This document shows positions 50,777 through 59,755 of a stretch of DNA of 64,000 bases, in pieces. The notes beneath the pieces are model-generated. The model was not told the origin of the DNA. It made no database searches and worked only from the letters and a program-made list of their open reading frames with translations. Source of the DNA: Qipengyuania flavescens. Lineage in GTDB: Bacteria > Pseudomonadota > Alphaproteobacteria > Sphingomonadales > Sphingomonadaceae. Numbering within the stretch: position 1 is the stretch's first letter; every line of letters starts with the position of its first letter. The translations under genes were made by a program, and so were the position numbers. The stretch spans positions 1 to 64,000 of the forward strand of contig NZ_JARULD010000005.1 of assembly GCF_029688735.1 (NCBI RefSeq). The letters are read 5' to 3'.

Positions 50777-51508
50777 ATGGCAGGGCCCGACCGACGCGAG
50801 GCGATGCTTCGCCTTGGCGCAATTGCCGTCCTGCCCATTGCGCTGGGCGGACACCCCGCATTCGCAGCGGAGAACCGCCCTATGCGCACAGCGCCGATGG
50901 GCGAGTATCGGCTTTCCCGCAAAGTGTCGCGTTCGCTTGTCGACGGCCGGATGCTAACGGTCGAGCGCGAGTGGTCATGCCGTTTTTCCGCAAGCGGAAG
51001 AGGCTTTTCGGTCAGCAGTTTCGACCAAAGCGCCAAAGTCGACGCTCCTGAAAGTCTGCAAGCGCTGGCCACTATGGAAGAAAAGCGGCGCGATAGCGGC
51101 CCCTTCCCCGCGCTGCTTGATGGCTCGGGCATGATTGTCGCTGCTCGAAGCACGCCGACAGGTGCGTCGAGCGATGCGATCGCTGCCGCAATGAGGGCGC
51201 TTCGGAATTTTACCGCGAGCGATGTCGACGTCGCCGATGCCCGCCAATTCCTGCACCGCCTCGCCGGCGCCGCAGGCGCGGCAATGAGCGCCATTCCACC
51301 GGACCTTTTCTTTCCAATACCTGGCGAACGCGAAGACGTGCGCGCTATCGCACTGCCCGGCGGCGGATCTGGGACCGTGGCCATCGCGCTGCGGAGTTCC
51401 GCTCACGAGCAAAGCGGGTTGCTCGACCGGTTCGAACGATTGGTGCAAACCCGGTTGGAGGGCGACACCCGTCACTCGAGCGAGGTCTGGCACTTGTACC
51501 GTTTTTAG
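50777..51508 (+). CDS. exported protein of unknown function
   Basis: 243 residues with a signal peptide (MLRLGAIAVLPIALGGHPAFA, preceded by DRRE, possibly a Tat-like RR region in PDRREAM). The mature part has SRKVSRSLVDGRMLTVEREW, SSFDQSAKVDAPESLQALAT, GTVAIALRSSAHEQSGLLDR and WHLYRF. AGGAAG precedes the ATG. It is 4 bp after cutA, so probably in the ctaA transcript. The family is not recognised. Confidence 0.6.
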   Translation: MAGPDRREAMLRLGAIAVLPIALGGHPAFAAENRPMRTAPMGEYRLSRKVSRSLVDGRMLTVEREWSCRFSASGRGFSVSSFDQSAKVDAPESLQALATMEEKRRDSGPFPALLDGSGMIVAARSTPTGASSDAIAAAMRALRNFTASDVDVADARQFLHRLAGAAGAAMSAIPPDLFFPIPGEREDVRAIALPGGGSGTVAIALRSSAHEQSGLLDRFERLVQTRLEGDTRHSSEVWHLYRF

Positions 51509-51549
51509 CTAGGGTATTATTTTACCGCCCCGAAGGCCCCCGGAATCGC

Positions 51550-51578
51550 TTGACTTGCGGGCCCTTCACCGCCATTTG
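51550..51578 (+). promoter_or_regulatory. promoter of rplM-rpsI
   Basis: -35 TTGACT (51550-51555), 17-bp GC-rich spacer and -10-like CATTTG (51573-51578), about 88 bp before rplM. Arrangement resembles the rpmB promoter at 24631-24659. Confidence 0.5.
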
Positions 51579-51665
51579 CCGCCCGCTTCGCGAATGCGGC
51601 AACGCTGGATTCGCAGGAAAGGCCGCCGACCAGGCGGCATGAACACTAGATACGGAAAACCAGCC

Positions 51666-52145
51666 ATGAAGGCTCTCAGCAAGGTGACCCGGTCGGTCAA
51701 GCCGTCCGAGGTCGAAAAGAAGTGGCACATCATCGACGCCGAAGGTCTCGTCGTCGGTCGTGTTGCGGCGATCATCGCCAACATCCTGCGCGGCAAGCAC
51801 AAGCCGATCTACACGCCACACGTCGATTGCGGCGACCATGTCATCGTCATCAATGCCGACAAGGTGAAGTTCACCGGCAAGAAGATGACCGACAAGGTCT
51901 ATTACAAGCACACCGGCTGGGTCGGCGGCATCAAGGAAACGACGCCCGCCAAGGTGCTGGGCGGCCGCTTCCCCGAGCGCGTGCTCGAAAAGGCCGTGGA
52001 GCGCATGATCCCGCGCGGTCCGCTGGGCCGCGACCAGATGCGTGCGCTGCACGTCTTTGCCGGCACCGAGCATCCCTATGACGGCCAGAAGCCCGAGAAG
52101 CTCGACGTTGCCTCGATGAACCGCAAGAACAAGGCTGTTGCATAA
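51666..52145 (+). CDS. rplM: 50S ribosomal protein L13
   Basis: 159-residue ribosomal protein. [80 protein letters not shown] and [20 protein letters not shown] are typical. The start at 51666 matches the alphaproteobacterial length. Its stop (TAA) shares a base with the rpsI ATG, so the pair is co-translated. Confidence 0.95.
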   Translation: MKALSKVTRSVKPSEVEKKWHIIDAEGLVVGRVAAIIANILRGKHKPIYTPHVDCGDHVIVINADKVKFTGKKMTDKVYYKHTGWVGGIKETTPAKVLGGRFPERVLEKAVERMIPRGPLGRDQMRALHVFAGTEHPYDGQKPEKLDVASMNRKNKAVA

Positions 52146-52669
52146 TGGCTGACGAAACCAAGAACGACACCGTCTCCGATCTCGCCGATCTGAAGGACAT
52201 CGCTTCCGACGCCCCGCAGGGCGACGCTGCGGACATCGCCGCCACCGCCGAGGTTCCTCTGCGCGAGCAGGAGCTCGACAAGGAAGGCCGCGCCTATGCT
52301 ACCGGTCGCCGCAAGGACGCGACGGCTCGCGTCTGGCTGAAGCCCGGCAGCGGCAAGGTCACCGTCAACGGCAAGGACCAGGAAGTCTATTTCGCACGCC
52401 CGACGCTGCGCCTGATCATCGACCAGCCCTTCGCCATCACCGAACGCCAGGGTCAGTACGACGTCGTCGCCACCGTCAAGGGTGGCGGTCTTTCGGGCCA
52501 GGCCGGTGCGGTCAAGCACGGCATCAGCCAGGCGCTCACCAAGTACGAGCCGGCCCTGCGCAGCACGGTCAAGGCCGCCGGCTTCCTGACCCGCGACAGC
52601 CGCGTGGTCGAGCGTAAGAAGTACGGCCGCGCCAAGGCACGCCGCAGCTTCCAGTTCTCGAAGCGCTAA
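52145..52669 (+). CDS. rpsI: 30S ribosomal protein S9
   Basis: 174 residues: an acidic, Ala-rich N-terminal extension of about 48 residues, as seen in sphingomonads ([20 protein letters not shown]), then the S9 core [40 protein letters not shown] and the basic tail [16 protein letters not shown] that contacts the P site. It is followed by a strong hairpin terminator. Confidence 0.95.
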   Translation: MADETKNDTVSDLADLKDIASDAPQGDAADIAATAEVPLREQELDKEGRAYATGRRKDATARVWLKPGSGKVTVNGKDQEVYFARPTLRLIIDQPFAITERQGQYDVVATVKGGGLSGQAGAVKHGISQALTKYEPALRSTVKAAGFLTRDSRVVERKKYGRAKARRSFQFSKR

Positions 52670-52701
52670 CCGGCTTACCGAGTTTTTCGGTCACCGAGGA
52701 A

Positions 52702-52729
52702 GGGCGGTCCCGCGAGGGGCCGCCCTTTT
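52702..52729 (+). terminator. intrinsic terminator after rplM-rpsI
   Basis: GGGCGGTCCC (52702-52711) pairs with GGGGCCGCCC (52716-52725) across a GCGA tetraloop, one G-T wobble, then TTTT. Confidence 0.85.
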
Positions 52730-52738
52730 CACATGTGC

Positions 52739-53599
52739 TCAGTGCACGGGCGGATCGACACGCGGGACCTGCCTGACCGGCGCGACCGGCTCGCCGCTCT
52801 TCCGCGGGGGCATCGCATCTTCCGGCACGTCGTCGATCTGCATGTCGCGCGTCTCGACGTCTTCGAGATTGCGAACCGTGACCTTGAGGTTCTGCCCGTC
52901 GAATTCGATCTCGTTGAAGCTCGGCGGCGTCGAGCGGGTGCGTTGCGACAGCGTCCCGGCACCGATCATCCGTACCGGGCCTTCTGGCGTCTGCTCCATG
53001 ATGTCGAAGGCATCGTGCACATGGCCGGACAGCACCGCGCGTACGGGCCGCTTCGCAAGGGCCCGAAGCGCCTTCTCGCCATGCTTGGTCAGCGCCGTGC
53101 CCTCTGTCCCGACCTCGCGCAGCGGATGATGCACGGCGACCAGCGCTTCTTTCCCCGCAGGAAGCGCATCGATTGCTGCCAGACATTTCTCCAGCGCCGC
53201 ATCGGTCACCCACCCTTTCGACCAGTTGAAGCGGGGTTGTGCGCGTACGGCGGTCTTGAGTGGCACGATCGCAAGGCTGCCGAGATCGAGTTCTTTCTCG
53301 ACCTTTTCTTCCATGCCGCGAAAGCGTTTGTAGGGCGTGAAGAATCGCTCGAACGGATTGAAATAGGGCATGTCGTGGTTGCCCACCTCAACCGTCACCG
53401 GCGCATCGAGCGAATTGATCCAGTGCGTCGCCGCTGCGAATTCCCGGTGGCGCGCACGCATTGTGAGATCGCCTGTGATCGCAACGGCATCGGGACGCCG
53501 TTCGGCAATTTCCTGCTTTACCCAATCGAGCGCGCGATTGTCTTCCAGCCCGAAGTGAATGTCGCTGAGGTGGAAAATGCGCCGGAAGTCAGTAGCCAT
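52739..53599 (-). CDS. metallophosphoesterase
   Basis: 286-residue calcineurin-like phosphoesterase. The dinuclear metal motifs are all visible: FHLSDIHFGLED, AITGDLTMRARHREF, VEVGNHDMPYF (GNHD), VAVHHPLREV and LSGHVHDAFD. The C-terminal 80 residues form a beta-rich extension (GPVRMIGAGTLSQRTRSTPP). It belongs to the cyclic-nucleotide or lipid-type phosphodiesterase group; the substrate is unknown. It overlaps the diacylglycerol kinase-like gene by 11 bp, so they may act together. Confidence 0.85.
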   Translation of the reverse strand: MATDFRRIFHLSDIHFGLEDNRALDWVKQEIAERRPDAVAITGDLTMRARHREFAAATHWINSLDAPVTVEVGNHDMPYFNPFERFFTPYKRFRGMEEKVEKELDLGSLAIVPLKTAVRAQPRFNWSKGWVTDAALEKCLAAIDALPAGKEALVAVHHPLREVGTEGTALTKHGEKALRALAKRPVRAVLSGHVHDAFDIMEQTPEGPVRMIGAGTLSQRTRSTPPSFNEIEFDGQNLKVTVRNLEDVETRDMQIDDVPEDAMPPRKSGEPVAPVRQVPRVDPPVH

Positions 53600-54446
53600 G
53601 GTCGGTCGCTAGCAGATCGACTTCGGTTTCGGCCAGTTGCAATACCGCTTCGGGGCCGAGCATCTCGGGCTCCCCGTCCAGCAGAACATTCAATGGTTCG
53701 CCCTCGCAATTCGCGATCTCGATTCGGTCGAACAGGCCCAGCCGTTCGTGCGGGCCCTCGCGAAAGCGGTGTCGAAGCAGTGCCCAGCCCTGCCGCAGAT
53801 AACTGGCGGCATCGTCGGCGCAGTAGGCGTCAACCTGCATACCCCGAGCGCTGGGCGTAATTTCGAGAAGGGGATACCCGTCCGGTCGACCTTGGGCCGG
53901 ATCGGTCATTCGCACACGGGCGCCGTATGTGGTTTCGGCCACGGCATCGCTCGTATGTTCGGCAAGTCCGGCGACATCGATATCGCGCATCGCTTCGCGT
54001 ACATTGGCCCATGCGGTCCCCGGGCCCGCGAGGAACCCAGCCAAGGCAATCCCCTTCTCGCAACGAACCACCGGAAGGCGAATCCGCCGGTATGCGCCCT
54101 GGGCTACGCGCGCGAGTATTTCCTCGGCCTCGACCTCTTCGCCATGGAGCCGGCCGCTGAGCAGGTTCATGGTCCCGCCCGGGAGAAAGAGTACCTCTCC
54201 GCCCCATCCGGCAAGCTTGGCGATTGCGCCATTGGCGGTGCCGTCGCCGGTGAAGATGATGAGTCGTTCTATGCCGCTTTCCTCGAGCAGCGACTTGCTC
54301 GGCAGGTCGGCATCGGGAAAGGACACGGTAAGGTCGCAGGCCAACCCCCGCTCGGCCAGGACCCGTTTCAACTCTTCCTCGCGCGCGTCGCTGTGGCTCC
54401 CGCTGCGGGTGTTGACGATCAACCAGCTCGGAGGACAGGCGGCCAT
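53589..54446 (-). CDS. diacylglycerol kinase catalytic domain protein
   Basis: 285-residue DAGK_cat family lipid kinase-like protein. SWLIVNTRSGSHSDAREEEL opens the fold; the ATP-binding signature is LIIFTGDGTANGAIAKLAGW and VLFLPGGTMNLLSGRLHGEE. The C-terminal domain (ITPSARGMQVDAYCADDAAS, DRIEIANCEGEPLNVLLDGE) matches the YegS/DgkB architecture. ATG 54446 is chosen over upstream extensions that lack conserved residues. Lipid substrate is not identifiable. Confidence 0.78.
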   Translation of the reverse strand: MAACPPSWLIVNTRSGSHSDAREEELKRVLAERGLACDLTVSFPDADLPSKSLLEESGIERLIIFTGDGTANGAIAKLAGWGGEVLFLPGGTMNLLSGRLHGEEVEAEEILARVAQGAYRRIRLPVVRCEKGIALAGFLAGPGTAWANVREAMRDIDVAGLAEHTSDAVAETTYGARVRMTDPAQGRPDGYPLLEITPSARGMQVDAYCADDAASYLRQGWALLRHRFREGPHERLGLFDRIEIANCEGEPLNVLLDGEPEMLGPEAVLQLAETEVDLLATDHGY

Positions 54447-54483
54447 ACCCGGCAAGCGCGCGGTGTCGCCTTTTGGTTCCCCA

Positions 54484-54750
54484 TCAAAGCCTTCCGGTTG
54501 CGACCAGCCAGCCGAACGCGCCGTTGGCGATTGTATAACCGGCATATAGCCAAGCCGCCGAAGGCCAGCCATTGGCGGCAAGGAGCATCGCGACCACCAG
54601 CACGGCAAACTCGAATGCCAAGGACACGCGTCCGCCGTTGCGGCGAAACGCAGCCGGCAAAGTCTCGAGAATCGGATGATCGCTTTCGATCAGAGCCTTG
54701 CTGAGCGCGAAATTGGCTACGCCGCACACAAAGAGAACCGCAAGCATCAT
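54484..54750 (-). CDS. small membrane protein
   Basis: 88 residues with three hydrophobic segments (MMLAVLFVCGVANFALSKAL, VSLAFEFAVLVVAMLLAANG, AAWLYAGYTIANGAFGWLVA). No motif is recognised. It lies upstream of the diacylglycerol kinase-like gene in the same direction, 37 bp away, and may be part of the same envelope-related transcript. Confidence 0.55.
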   Translation of the reverse strand: MMLAVLFVCGVANFALSKALIESDHPILETLPAAFRRNGGRVSLAFEFAVLVVAMLLAANGWPSAAWLYAGYTIANGAFGWLVATGRL

Positions 54751-54886
54751 CGATTGACGGCATAGTCTCGACGCCCGCCGATTGCCAAGCGCGCTTCGTC
54801 GGCCAGTTCGCGCCTTCCGTCCAATACGCGAGTCGTCCGTCGAATGCGCCGCGCGATTACAGGTGTAGCTGGGTAATACAGTTCCT

Positions 54887-54932
54887 GCGGAGGGCCTTCC
54901 AACAGTCCCCCAAAACCCTTCGGGCCCTCCGC
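54887..54932 (+). promoter_or_regulatory. strong hairpin in the urcA leader
   Basis: GCGGAGGGCC (54887-54896) and GGCCCTCCGC (54923-54932) form a perfect 10-bp stem with a 26-base loop, ending five bases before the GCAGGAGAG ribosome binding site of urcA. It could act as an RNA stability or translation-control element, or as an attenuator without a T-run. Confidence 0.45.
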
Positions 54933-54951
54933 AATCGCAGGAGAGATTCTA

Positions 54952-55254
54952 ATGAGCAAAACGTTTGCAGCAATCGCCGCGCTTGGCCTCGTCGCCACAG
55001 CAGCGCCGGCAGTGGCGCAGGAAGGCGCCAACATCATCGTGACTTACGACGATCTCGATCTGGACACCGCAAAGGGGCAGAAGGAACTCGATCGGCGGAT
55101 CGAAAAAGCCGCTCGACAGGTGTGCGGGCTGGATCGCCAGCGCACCGGCACACGGATCCGGGACCCTAAGGCTACCGAATGTCTTGCCTACGCCCGCAAC
55201 AGCACGCGCGAATACGTCGCAGCAGCCGTCGTATCAGCCGGAAAGGGCGGATGA
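54952..55254 (+). CDS. UrcA family protein
   Basis: 100-residue exported protein of the UrcA family, found mainly in sphingomonads. Signal peptide FAAIAALGLVATAAPAVA, then the core ANIIVTYDDLDLDTAKGQKE, LDRRIEKAARQVCGLD, TECLAYARNSTREYV, with two cysteines (VCG, ECL) that can form a disulfide. The ribosome site GCAGGAGAG is strong. It is followed by a 12-bp-stem terminator, so it is a single-gene unit. Function is unknown. Confidence 0.82.
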   Translation: MSKTFAAIAALGLVATAAPAVAQEGANIIVTYDDLDLDTAKGQKELDRRIEKAARQVCGLDRQRTGTRIRDPKATECLAYARNSTREYVAAAVVSAGKGG

Positions 55255-55337
55255 CATCAGGACGAAACAAGCAGTTGTAGCTGCCTCAGAGCAGCGCGAG
55301 ACGGGTGGCTGAGAAACCCCTGGCCAAACCCAAACTA

Positions 55338-55378
55338 GGCCCCGACCGGACGCAGTCCCCCGGTCGGGGCCGTCTTTG
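55338..55378 (+). terminator. intrinsic terminator after urcA
   Basis: GGCCCCGACCGG (55338-55349) pairs perfectly with CCGGTCGGGGCC (55360-55371), loop of 10, followed by GTCTTTGTTTT. Confidence 0.85.
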
Positions 55379-55423
55379 TTTTGGAGCTAACGCAATGGTC
55401 GCAAGCGAGCTCAATGCGTGCAG

Positions 55424-56179
55424 TCAGCGACCGGCCATCGCCTTGACCTTCGGCAGATAGGTTCGGCCGATCCGGAGAGCCTCGTCGTTTTCCAGCTCCA
55501 CCGACCAGACTCCCAGGCCATCATGGCGGAGGCCCTGGATACGATCCTTGCGCAGGATAGTGGAGCGGTGGATGCGGATGAACTTTGCCGGATCGAGGCG
55601 CTTTTCCAGACCGGCGATCGTCTGCAGCAGCAGGTAAGTGCGCGCCTCGTCGCTTTCGCCGACATAGAGCCGCACATAGTCGCGCTCGGCATCGATGCGA
55701 CCGACTTCGCTGGTGGCGATACGGATAAGCTCGGACCGGTGGGGGATCCAAAGCTCTTCGAGCCATTGGCTCTCTTCGCGCTCGCCGTCTCCGCGCCGGG
55801 CCATCGCGCGCTTGATCGCGCGCTCGAGACGATCCGGCTTCACCGGCTTGAGCACATAGTCCACCGCGTCCAGATCGAACGCCTCGACCGCGTAATTGTC
55901 ATGCGCCGTCACGAAGACCACGGCCGGCCGCTGCTCCTCTTTGGCGAGCGCTTTGGCAACCGAAAGGCCGTCGACTTCCGGCATGGTCATGTCGAGCAAC
56001 ACGAGATCGGGCTTCAACGCTTCGATCAGCCGCAACGCCTGCGCGCCGTCGCTTGCCGTACCGACGACGGCGAGGTCCTCCATCCTGGCGCAGATGACCT
56101 GCATCCGCTCGACTGCCAGCGGCTCGTCATCGACGATCAGGGTGCGCAGTTTTTCCGACGTGTTTTCAGCCATGCTCAT
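55424..56179 (-). CDS. LytTR-family response regulator (second pair)
   Basis: 251 residues. Receiver domain: TLIVDDEPLAVERMQVIC, phospho-acceptor Asp in LVLLDMTMPEVDGL, VFVTAHDNYAVEAFDLDAVD, Lys in YVLKPVKPDRLERA. LytTR domain from about 150: IRIATSEVGRIDAERDYVRL, LLLQTIAGLEKRLDPAKFIR, IHRSTILRKDRIQGLRH. Overlaps the upstream kinase gene by 4 bp. It is similar in plan to the regulator at 20611-21411, but not close enough to be a recent copy. Confidence 0.9.
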   Translation of the reverse strand: MSMAENTSEKLRTLIVDDEPLAVERMQVICARMEDLAVVGTASDGAQALRLIEALKPDLVLLDMTMPEVDGLSVAKALAKEEQRPAVVFVTAHDNYAVEAFDLDAVDYVLKPVKPDRLERAIKRAMARRGDGEREESQWLEELWIPHRSELIRIATSEVGRIDAERDYVRLYVGESDEARTYLLLQTIAGLEKRLDPAKFIRIHRSTILRKDRIQGLRHDGLGVWSVELENDEALRIGRTYLPKVKAMAGR

Positions 56180-57384
56180 TTCACCATGGGTAGCCTGAGT
56201 TCGGTTTCATAGCCCTGCAATCCCGGGCCGGAAGTGACCGTCGCCTCTGCGCCGAACCGTGCCTCCAGCCGGTCGCGGACATTGGCGAGGCCGATACCGA
56301 AACCGCCGCTGTGGCCTGCGGGAACGCCCGGCCCGTCGTCGGCGACGGTAATGACCAGGCGACCATACTCCTCGCGCGCGACGATCGATACGGTAACGGG
56401 CCGCGCGCTGGCCGACACGCCGTATTTGACCGAATTCTCGACCAGTGGCTGCAGGATCATGCCCGGCACCCGGTAATGCTCCAGCTCGCGCGGGATGTCG
56501 ACGTGGACGCGCAGGCGCTCCGGGAACCGCACCGCCTCGATCTCGAGATAGTGCTCCTGCAGGTCCACTTCGTCGGCCAGCGTCACATCGCCGGTCGATT
56601 CGTCGGCCAGGCTGTGCCGGTAGAAGCGCGAAATCGTCTGGATCATCTCCTCGGCCCGGTCCGACTTGCCGGTCATCACCAGCGCCGACAGCGAATTCAG
56701 CGTATTGAAGAGAAAGTGCGGATTAACCTGATAGCGCAGCGAACGCAGTTCCGCCGCCTTGGCCGCGCTCCGGAACCTCTCGCCTTCGCGCTCTGCCGCC
56801 AGCGCCTGCGCCCGCGCCTGCGTGGCGATATATAGCGCCGCCCAGGCCAGCAGCAGAAAATAGCGGCCCAGCGCGATGTCGAAAGTCATGCGCCATTTGT
56901 CCATCGCTGTCGGTGCCGGGGCGATGACGACGCTTTCCGGGGGCGCGAGACCTTCGGCAGCCTCTTCCACCTCACCGGTGATCTGCGGCCGCGGCAGGTC
57001 CACCAGGAGATTGCCGGACTCGTCGCGACGGATAGCTATGCCGCGCTCCTCACCGATGCGTTTCTCGATCTTTTCCTGGATGTTTGCAAAAACCCACTGG
57101 TTCGCCTGGGCAATCGCGATGGCGGCGGGAAAGGCGATGATCGCGGCTACGGCCACCTTGGCGGCCAGCGCCCTCCGATCGAACAGGCGCAGGATCAGCC
57201 ACATGACGACTGTCACGGCCATGCCGATCGCGCAGACCAGGGCACGCCGCCACAGCATTTCCCATTCGAAGCCGAATCCGGAAAGCTCGCCACGAACGGT
57301 AACGAGAAGAAAGTAGATTCCCCAGACGGCCAGGATCGATCCCAGCACCGTCCGGGCCGGCAAGTGCGGCGTCGTAGAATTCAT
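56176..57384 (-). CDS. LytS-type sensor histidine kinase (second pair)
   Basis: 402-residue kinase. Transmembrane helices at the N-terminus (VLGSILAVWGIYFLLVTVRG, ALVCAIGMAVTVVMWLILRL, VAVAAIIAFPAAIAIAQAN) enclose a charged extracytoplasmic loop (EKRIGEERGIAIRRDESGNL), a possible ligand-sensing part. His_kinase motif YQVNPHFLFNTLNSLSALVM, HATPase with MILQPLVENSVKYGV, TVADDGPGVPAG and GIGLANVRDRLEAR. It is translated together with the regulator downstream. Confidence 0.9.
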   Translation of the reverse strand: MNSTTPHLPARTVLGSILAVWGIYFLLVTVRGELSGFGFEWEMLWRRALVCAIGMAVTVVMWLILRLFDRRALAAKVAVAAIIAFPAAIAIAQANQWVFANIQEKIEKRIGEERGIAIRRDESGNLLVDLPRPQITGEVEEAAEGLAPPESVVIAPAPTAMDKWRMTFDIALGRYFLLLAWAALYIATQARAQALAAEREGERFRSAAKAAELRSLRYQVNPHFLFNTLNSLSALVMTGKSDRAEEMIQTISRFYRHSLADESTGDVTLADEVDLQEHYLEIEAVRFPERLRVHVDIPRELEHYRVPGMILQPLVENSVKYGVSASARPVTVSIVAREEYGRLVITVADDGPGVPAGHSGGFGIGLANVRDRLEARFGAEATVTSGPGLQGYETELRLPMVK

Positions 57385-57483
57385 CAGGCGTTCAGCATCC
57401 AAATCATGCCCCGATGTGGCCGTTCGAGCCGCCAAAAGCCAGTCCGGCGGTCGAGAGCGTTCAGGCGTTGGTCGAGCGGAATG

Positions 57484-59010
57484 CTATTCAGCGGGCTCCA
57501 GATCACCTTCGGCGATCCGGCGGCGCCACTCGGCAGGCGCAAGCGTGTGGACGTTGTTGCCTTCGGCATCCACTGCGACCGTCACCGGCATGTCCTCGAC
57601 CTCGAACTCGTAGATCGCTTCCATTCCGAGATCCTCGAAGGCCACGACCTGTGCGCCCTTGATCGCGCGGCTGACGAGATAGGCCGCGCCGCCGGTCGCC
57701 ATGAGGTAGGCGACCTTGAAGTTGCTGATGATCTCGACGGCATTGTGCCCCCGCTCGGCCTTGCCGATCATCGCCAGCAGGCCGAGATCGAGCATCATTT
57801 CCGTGAACTTGTCCATGCGAGTGGCAGTGGTCGGACCGGCTGGGCCGACGACTTCGCCCATCACCGGGTCGACCGGGCCGACGTAATAGATCGCGCGGCC
57901 CCTGAAATCGACCGGCAGTTCCTCGCCAGCCTCCAGCATGTCGTGGATGCGTTTATGCGCCGCGTCGCGCCCGGTCAGCATCTTGCCCGACAGCAACAAG
58001 CGGTCGCCATGCTTCCAGCTCGCGACTTCTTCGGGCGTCAGCGCATCGAGGTCGACCCGCTTCGCCGCGCTGTCCGGTTTCCAGGTGACCTGCGGATAGT
58101 CGTCCAGTTTAGGCGGCTCCAGATACGCTGGACCGCTGCCGTCGAGCGTGAAATGGGCGTGGCGCGTGGCCGCGCAGTTGGGAATCATCGCCACCGGCTT
58201 GCCTGCCGCGTGACAGGGCGCGTCGAGGATCTTCACATCCAGCACGGTCGACAGGCCGCCCAGCCCCTGCGCGCCGACTCCCATCGCATTCACCGCGTCG
58301 AAGATGTCGATCCGCAGCTGCTCGATATCGTTCTGCGCCCCGCGTTGCTTGAGCTGGCCCATGTCGATCGGGTCCATCAGGCTGAGCTTGGCTAGCCGCA
58401 TGCAATGCTCCGCCGTGCCGCCGATGCCGATGCCCAGCATGCCCGGCGGGCACCAGCCGGCGCCCATCGATGGAATCTGTTCGAGCACCCATTCGACGAT
58501 ATTGTCGGACGGGTTCATCATCTTGAACTTGGACTTGTTCTCGCTGCCGCCGCCCTTGGCCGCGACGTCTACGCCCACCGTGCTACCCGGCACCATCTCC
58601 ACCGATAGTACGGATGGCGTATTGTCGCGCGTGTTGCGACGGGTGAAGGCCGGATCGGCGAGGATCGAGGCACGGAGCTTGTTGTCGGGATGGTTATAGG
58701 CGCGGCGGACACCCTCATCGACGACTTCCTGCAGCGATCGTTCGCTGTCGAGGCGGCAGTTCATGCCCCAGCGCACGAAGACATTGACGATGCCGGTGTC
58801 CTGACAGATCGGGCGGTGGCCTTCGGCGCACATCCGGCTGTTGGTGAGGATTTGCGCGATCGCATCCTTGGCCGCCGGGCCTTTCTCCGCCTCGTAGGCA
58901 TCGCCCAAGGCGCGGATGTAATCCATCGCGTGGTAGTAGGAAATATACTGGAGCGCGTCGGCCACGCTTTCGATCAGGTCGTCTTCGCTGATGACGGTCA
59001 TGTCGCTCAT
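57484..59010 (-). CDS. fumarate hydratase, class I
   Basis: 508-residue iron-sulfur fumarase (4Fe-4S, FumA/FumB type) of the TCA cycle, interconverting fumarate and malate. The N-terminal alpha domain: LTNSRMCAEGHRPICQDTGI (cluster Cys), VRRAYNHPDNKLRAS, FTRRNTRDNTPSV, AAKGGGSENKSKFKMMNPSD, GAGWCPPGMLGIGIGGTAEH (Cys), DAPCHAAGKPVAMIPNCAAT. The C-terminal beta domain: YYVGPVDPVMGEVVGPAGPT TATRMDKFTE. Three cluster cysteines are seen. Start at 59010. It is divergent from pcm. Confidence 0.92.
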   Translation of the reverse strand: MSDMTVISEDDLIESVADALQYISYYHAMDYIRALGDAYEAEKGPAAKDAIAQILTNSRMCAEGHRPICQDTGIVNVFVRWGMNCRLDSERSLQEVVDEGVRRAYNHPDNKLRASILADPAFTRRNTRDNTPSVLSVEMVPGSTVGVDVAAKGGGSENKSKFKMMNPSDNIVEWVLEQIPSMGAGWCPPGMLGIGIGGTAEHCMRLAKLSLMDPIDMGQLKQRGAQNDIEQLRIDIFDAVNAMGVGAQGLGGLSTVLDVKILDAPCHAAGKPVAMIPNCAATRHAHFTLDGSGPAYLEPPKLDDYPQVTWKPDSAAKRVDLDALTPEEVASWKHGDRLLLSGKMLTGRDAAHKRIHDMLEAGEELPVDFRGRAIYYVGPVDPVMGEVVGPAGPTTATRMDKFTEMMLDLGLLAMIGKAERGHNAVEIISNFKVAYLMATGGAAYLVSRAIKGAQVVAFEDLGMEAIYEFEVEDMPVTVAVDAEGNNVHTLAPAEWRRRIAEGDLEPAE

Positions 59011-59155
59011 CGCCGGAAATTCCCATGTTGCAGAATTGCGCTCCCCGATAGGCGTGTTTGCCGCCATCGGTCAAAGCGCTTGGACACAAAAGCTCTTGCG
59101 CCTACAGCAAGCCGGCTTGACCCAGCGTGTTATTAGAGCAATACAGCGACCCACC

Positions 59156-59755
59156 ATGACCACTACCCTCGCCCCCAAGACCGATTTCGCCGCCGCCCGC
59201 AAAGCGATGCTCGACAGCCAGCTGCGCACCAGCGGCGTGAACGAACCTTTCGTGCTCGAACGCATGGGTGCCGTTGCGCGCGAGGAGTTCGTGCCCGAAT
59301 CGATGCGCAGCGTCGCCTATAGCGATCGCGCCGTGCGTCTGGGCGATGGCAAAGTCCTGCCGCAACCGCTGTTCCACGGCATGATGCTGTCCGAAGCGCA
59401 GCCGCTTGCGAGCGATGAAGTGCTCGTGGTCGACGGCGGCAGCGGATACCTGCCCGCGCTGGTCGAGCCGATGGTCAAATCGGTGCGGGTGATGAGCCCC
59501 GAGGACGCCGTCGGGGCTCGCAAGAAGGGCGTCTATTCGCTGGTCCTTGTCGATGGCGCGATCGAGCATGTCCCGGCGGGTCTCGCCAAGCTGGTTGCCG
59601 ACGGCGGCCGGATCGTGACCGGCCTGGTAGAGCGCAATGTCACGCGGCTCGCGACAGGACGCAAAACCGCCGATGCGCTCGCCCTGTTGCCGCTGGCGGA
59701 GCTCGGCGTTCCGCGGCTCGCGCAGTTCGATCGGCCGACCAGCTGGAGTTTCTGA
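59156..59755 (+). CDS. protein-L-isoaspartate O-methyltransferase family protein
   Basis: 199-residue PCMT-like protein. It has the N-terminal PCMT start (ARKAMLDSQLRTSGVNEPFV, REEFVPESMRSVAYSDRAVR, GKVLPQPLFHGMMLSEAQP) but a shortened SAM-binding region (EVLVVDGGSGYLPALVEPMV), and C-terminal parts GGRIVTGLVERNVTRLATGR. In sphingomonads this form regularly precedes tolC; its methyltransferase activity is uncertain. The stop overlaps the tolC ATG by 1 bp. Confidence 0.8.
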   Translation: MTTTLAPKTDFAAARKAMLDSQLRTSGVNEPFVLERMGAVAREEFVPESMRSVAYSDRAVRLGDGKVLPQPLFHGMMLSEAQPLASDEVLVVDGGSGYLPALVEPMVKSVRVMSPEDAVGARKKGVYSLVLVDGAIEHVPAGLAKLVADGGRIVTGLVERNVTRLATGRKTADALALLPLAELGVPRLAQFDRPTSWSF

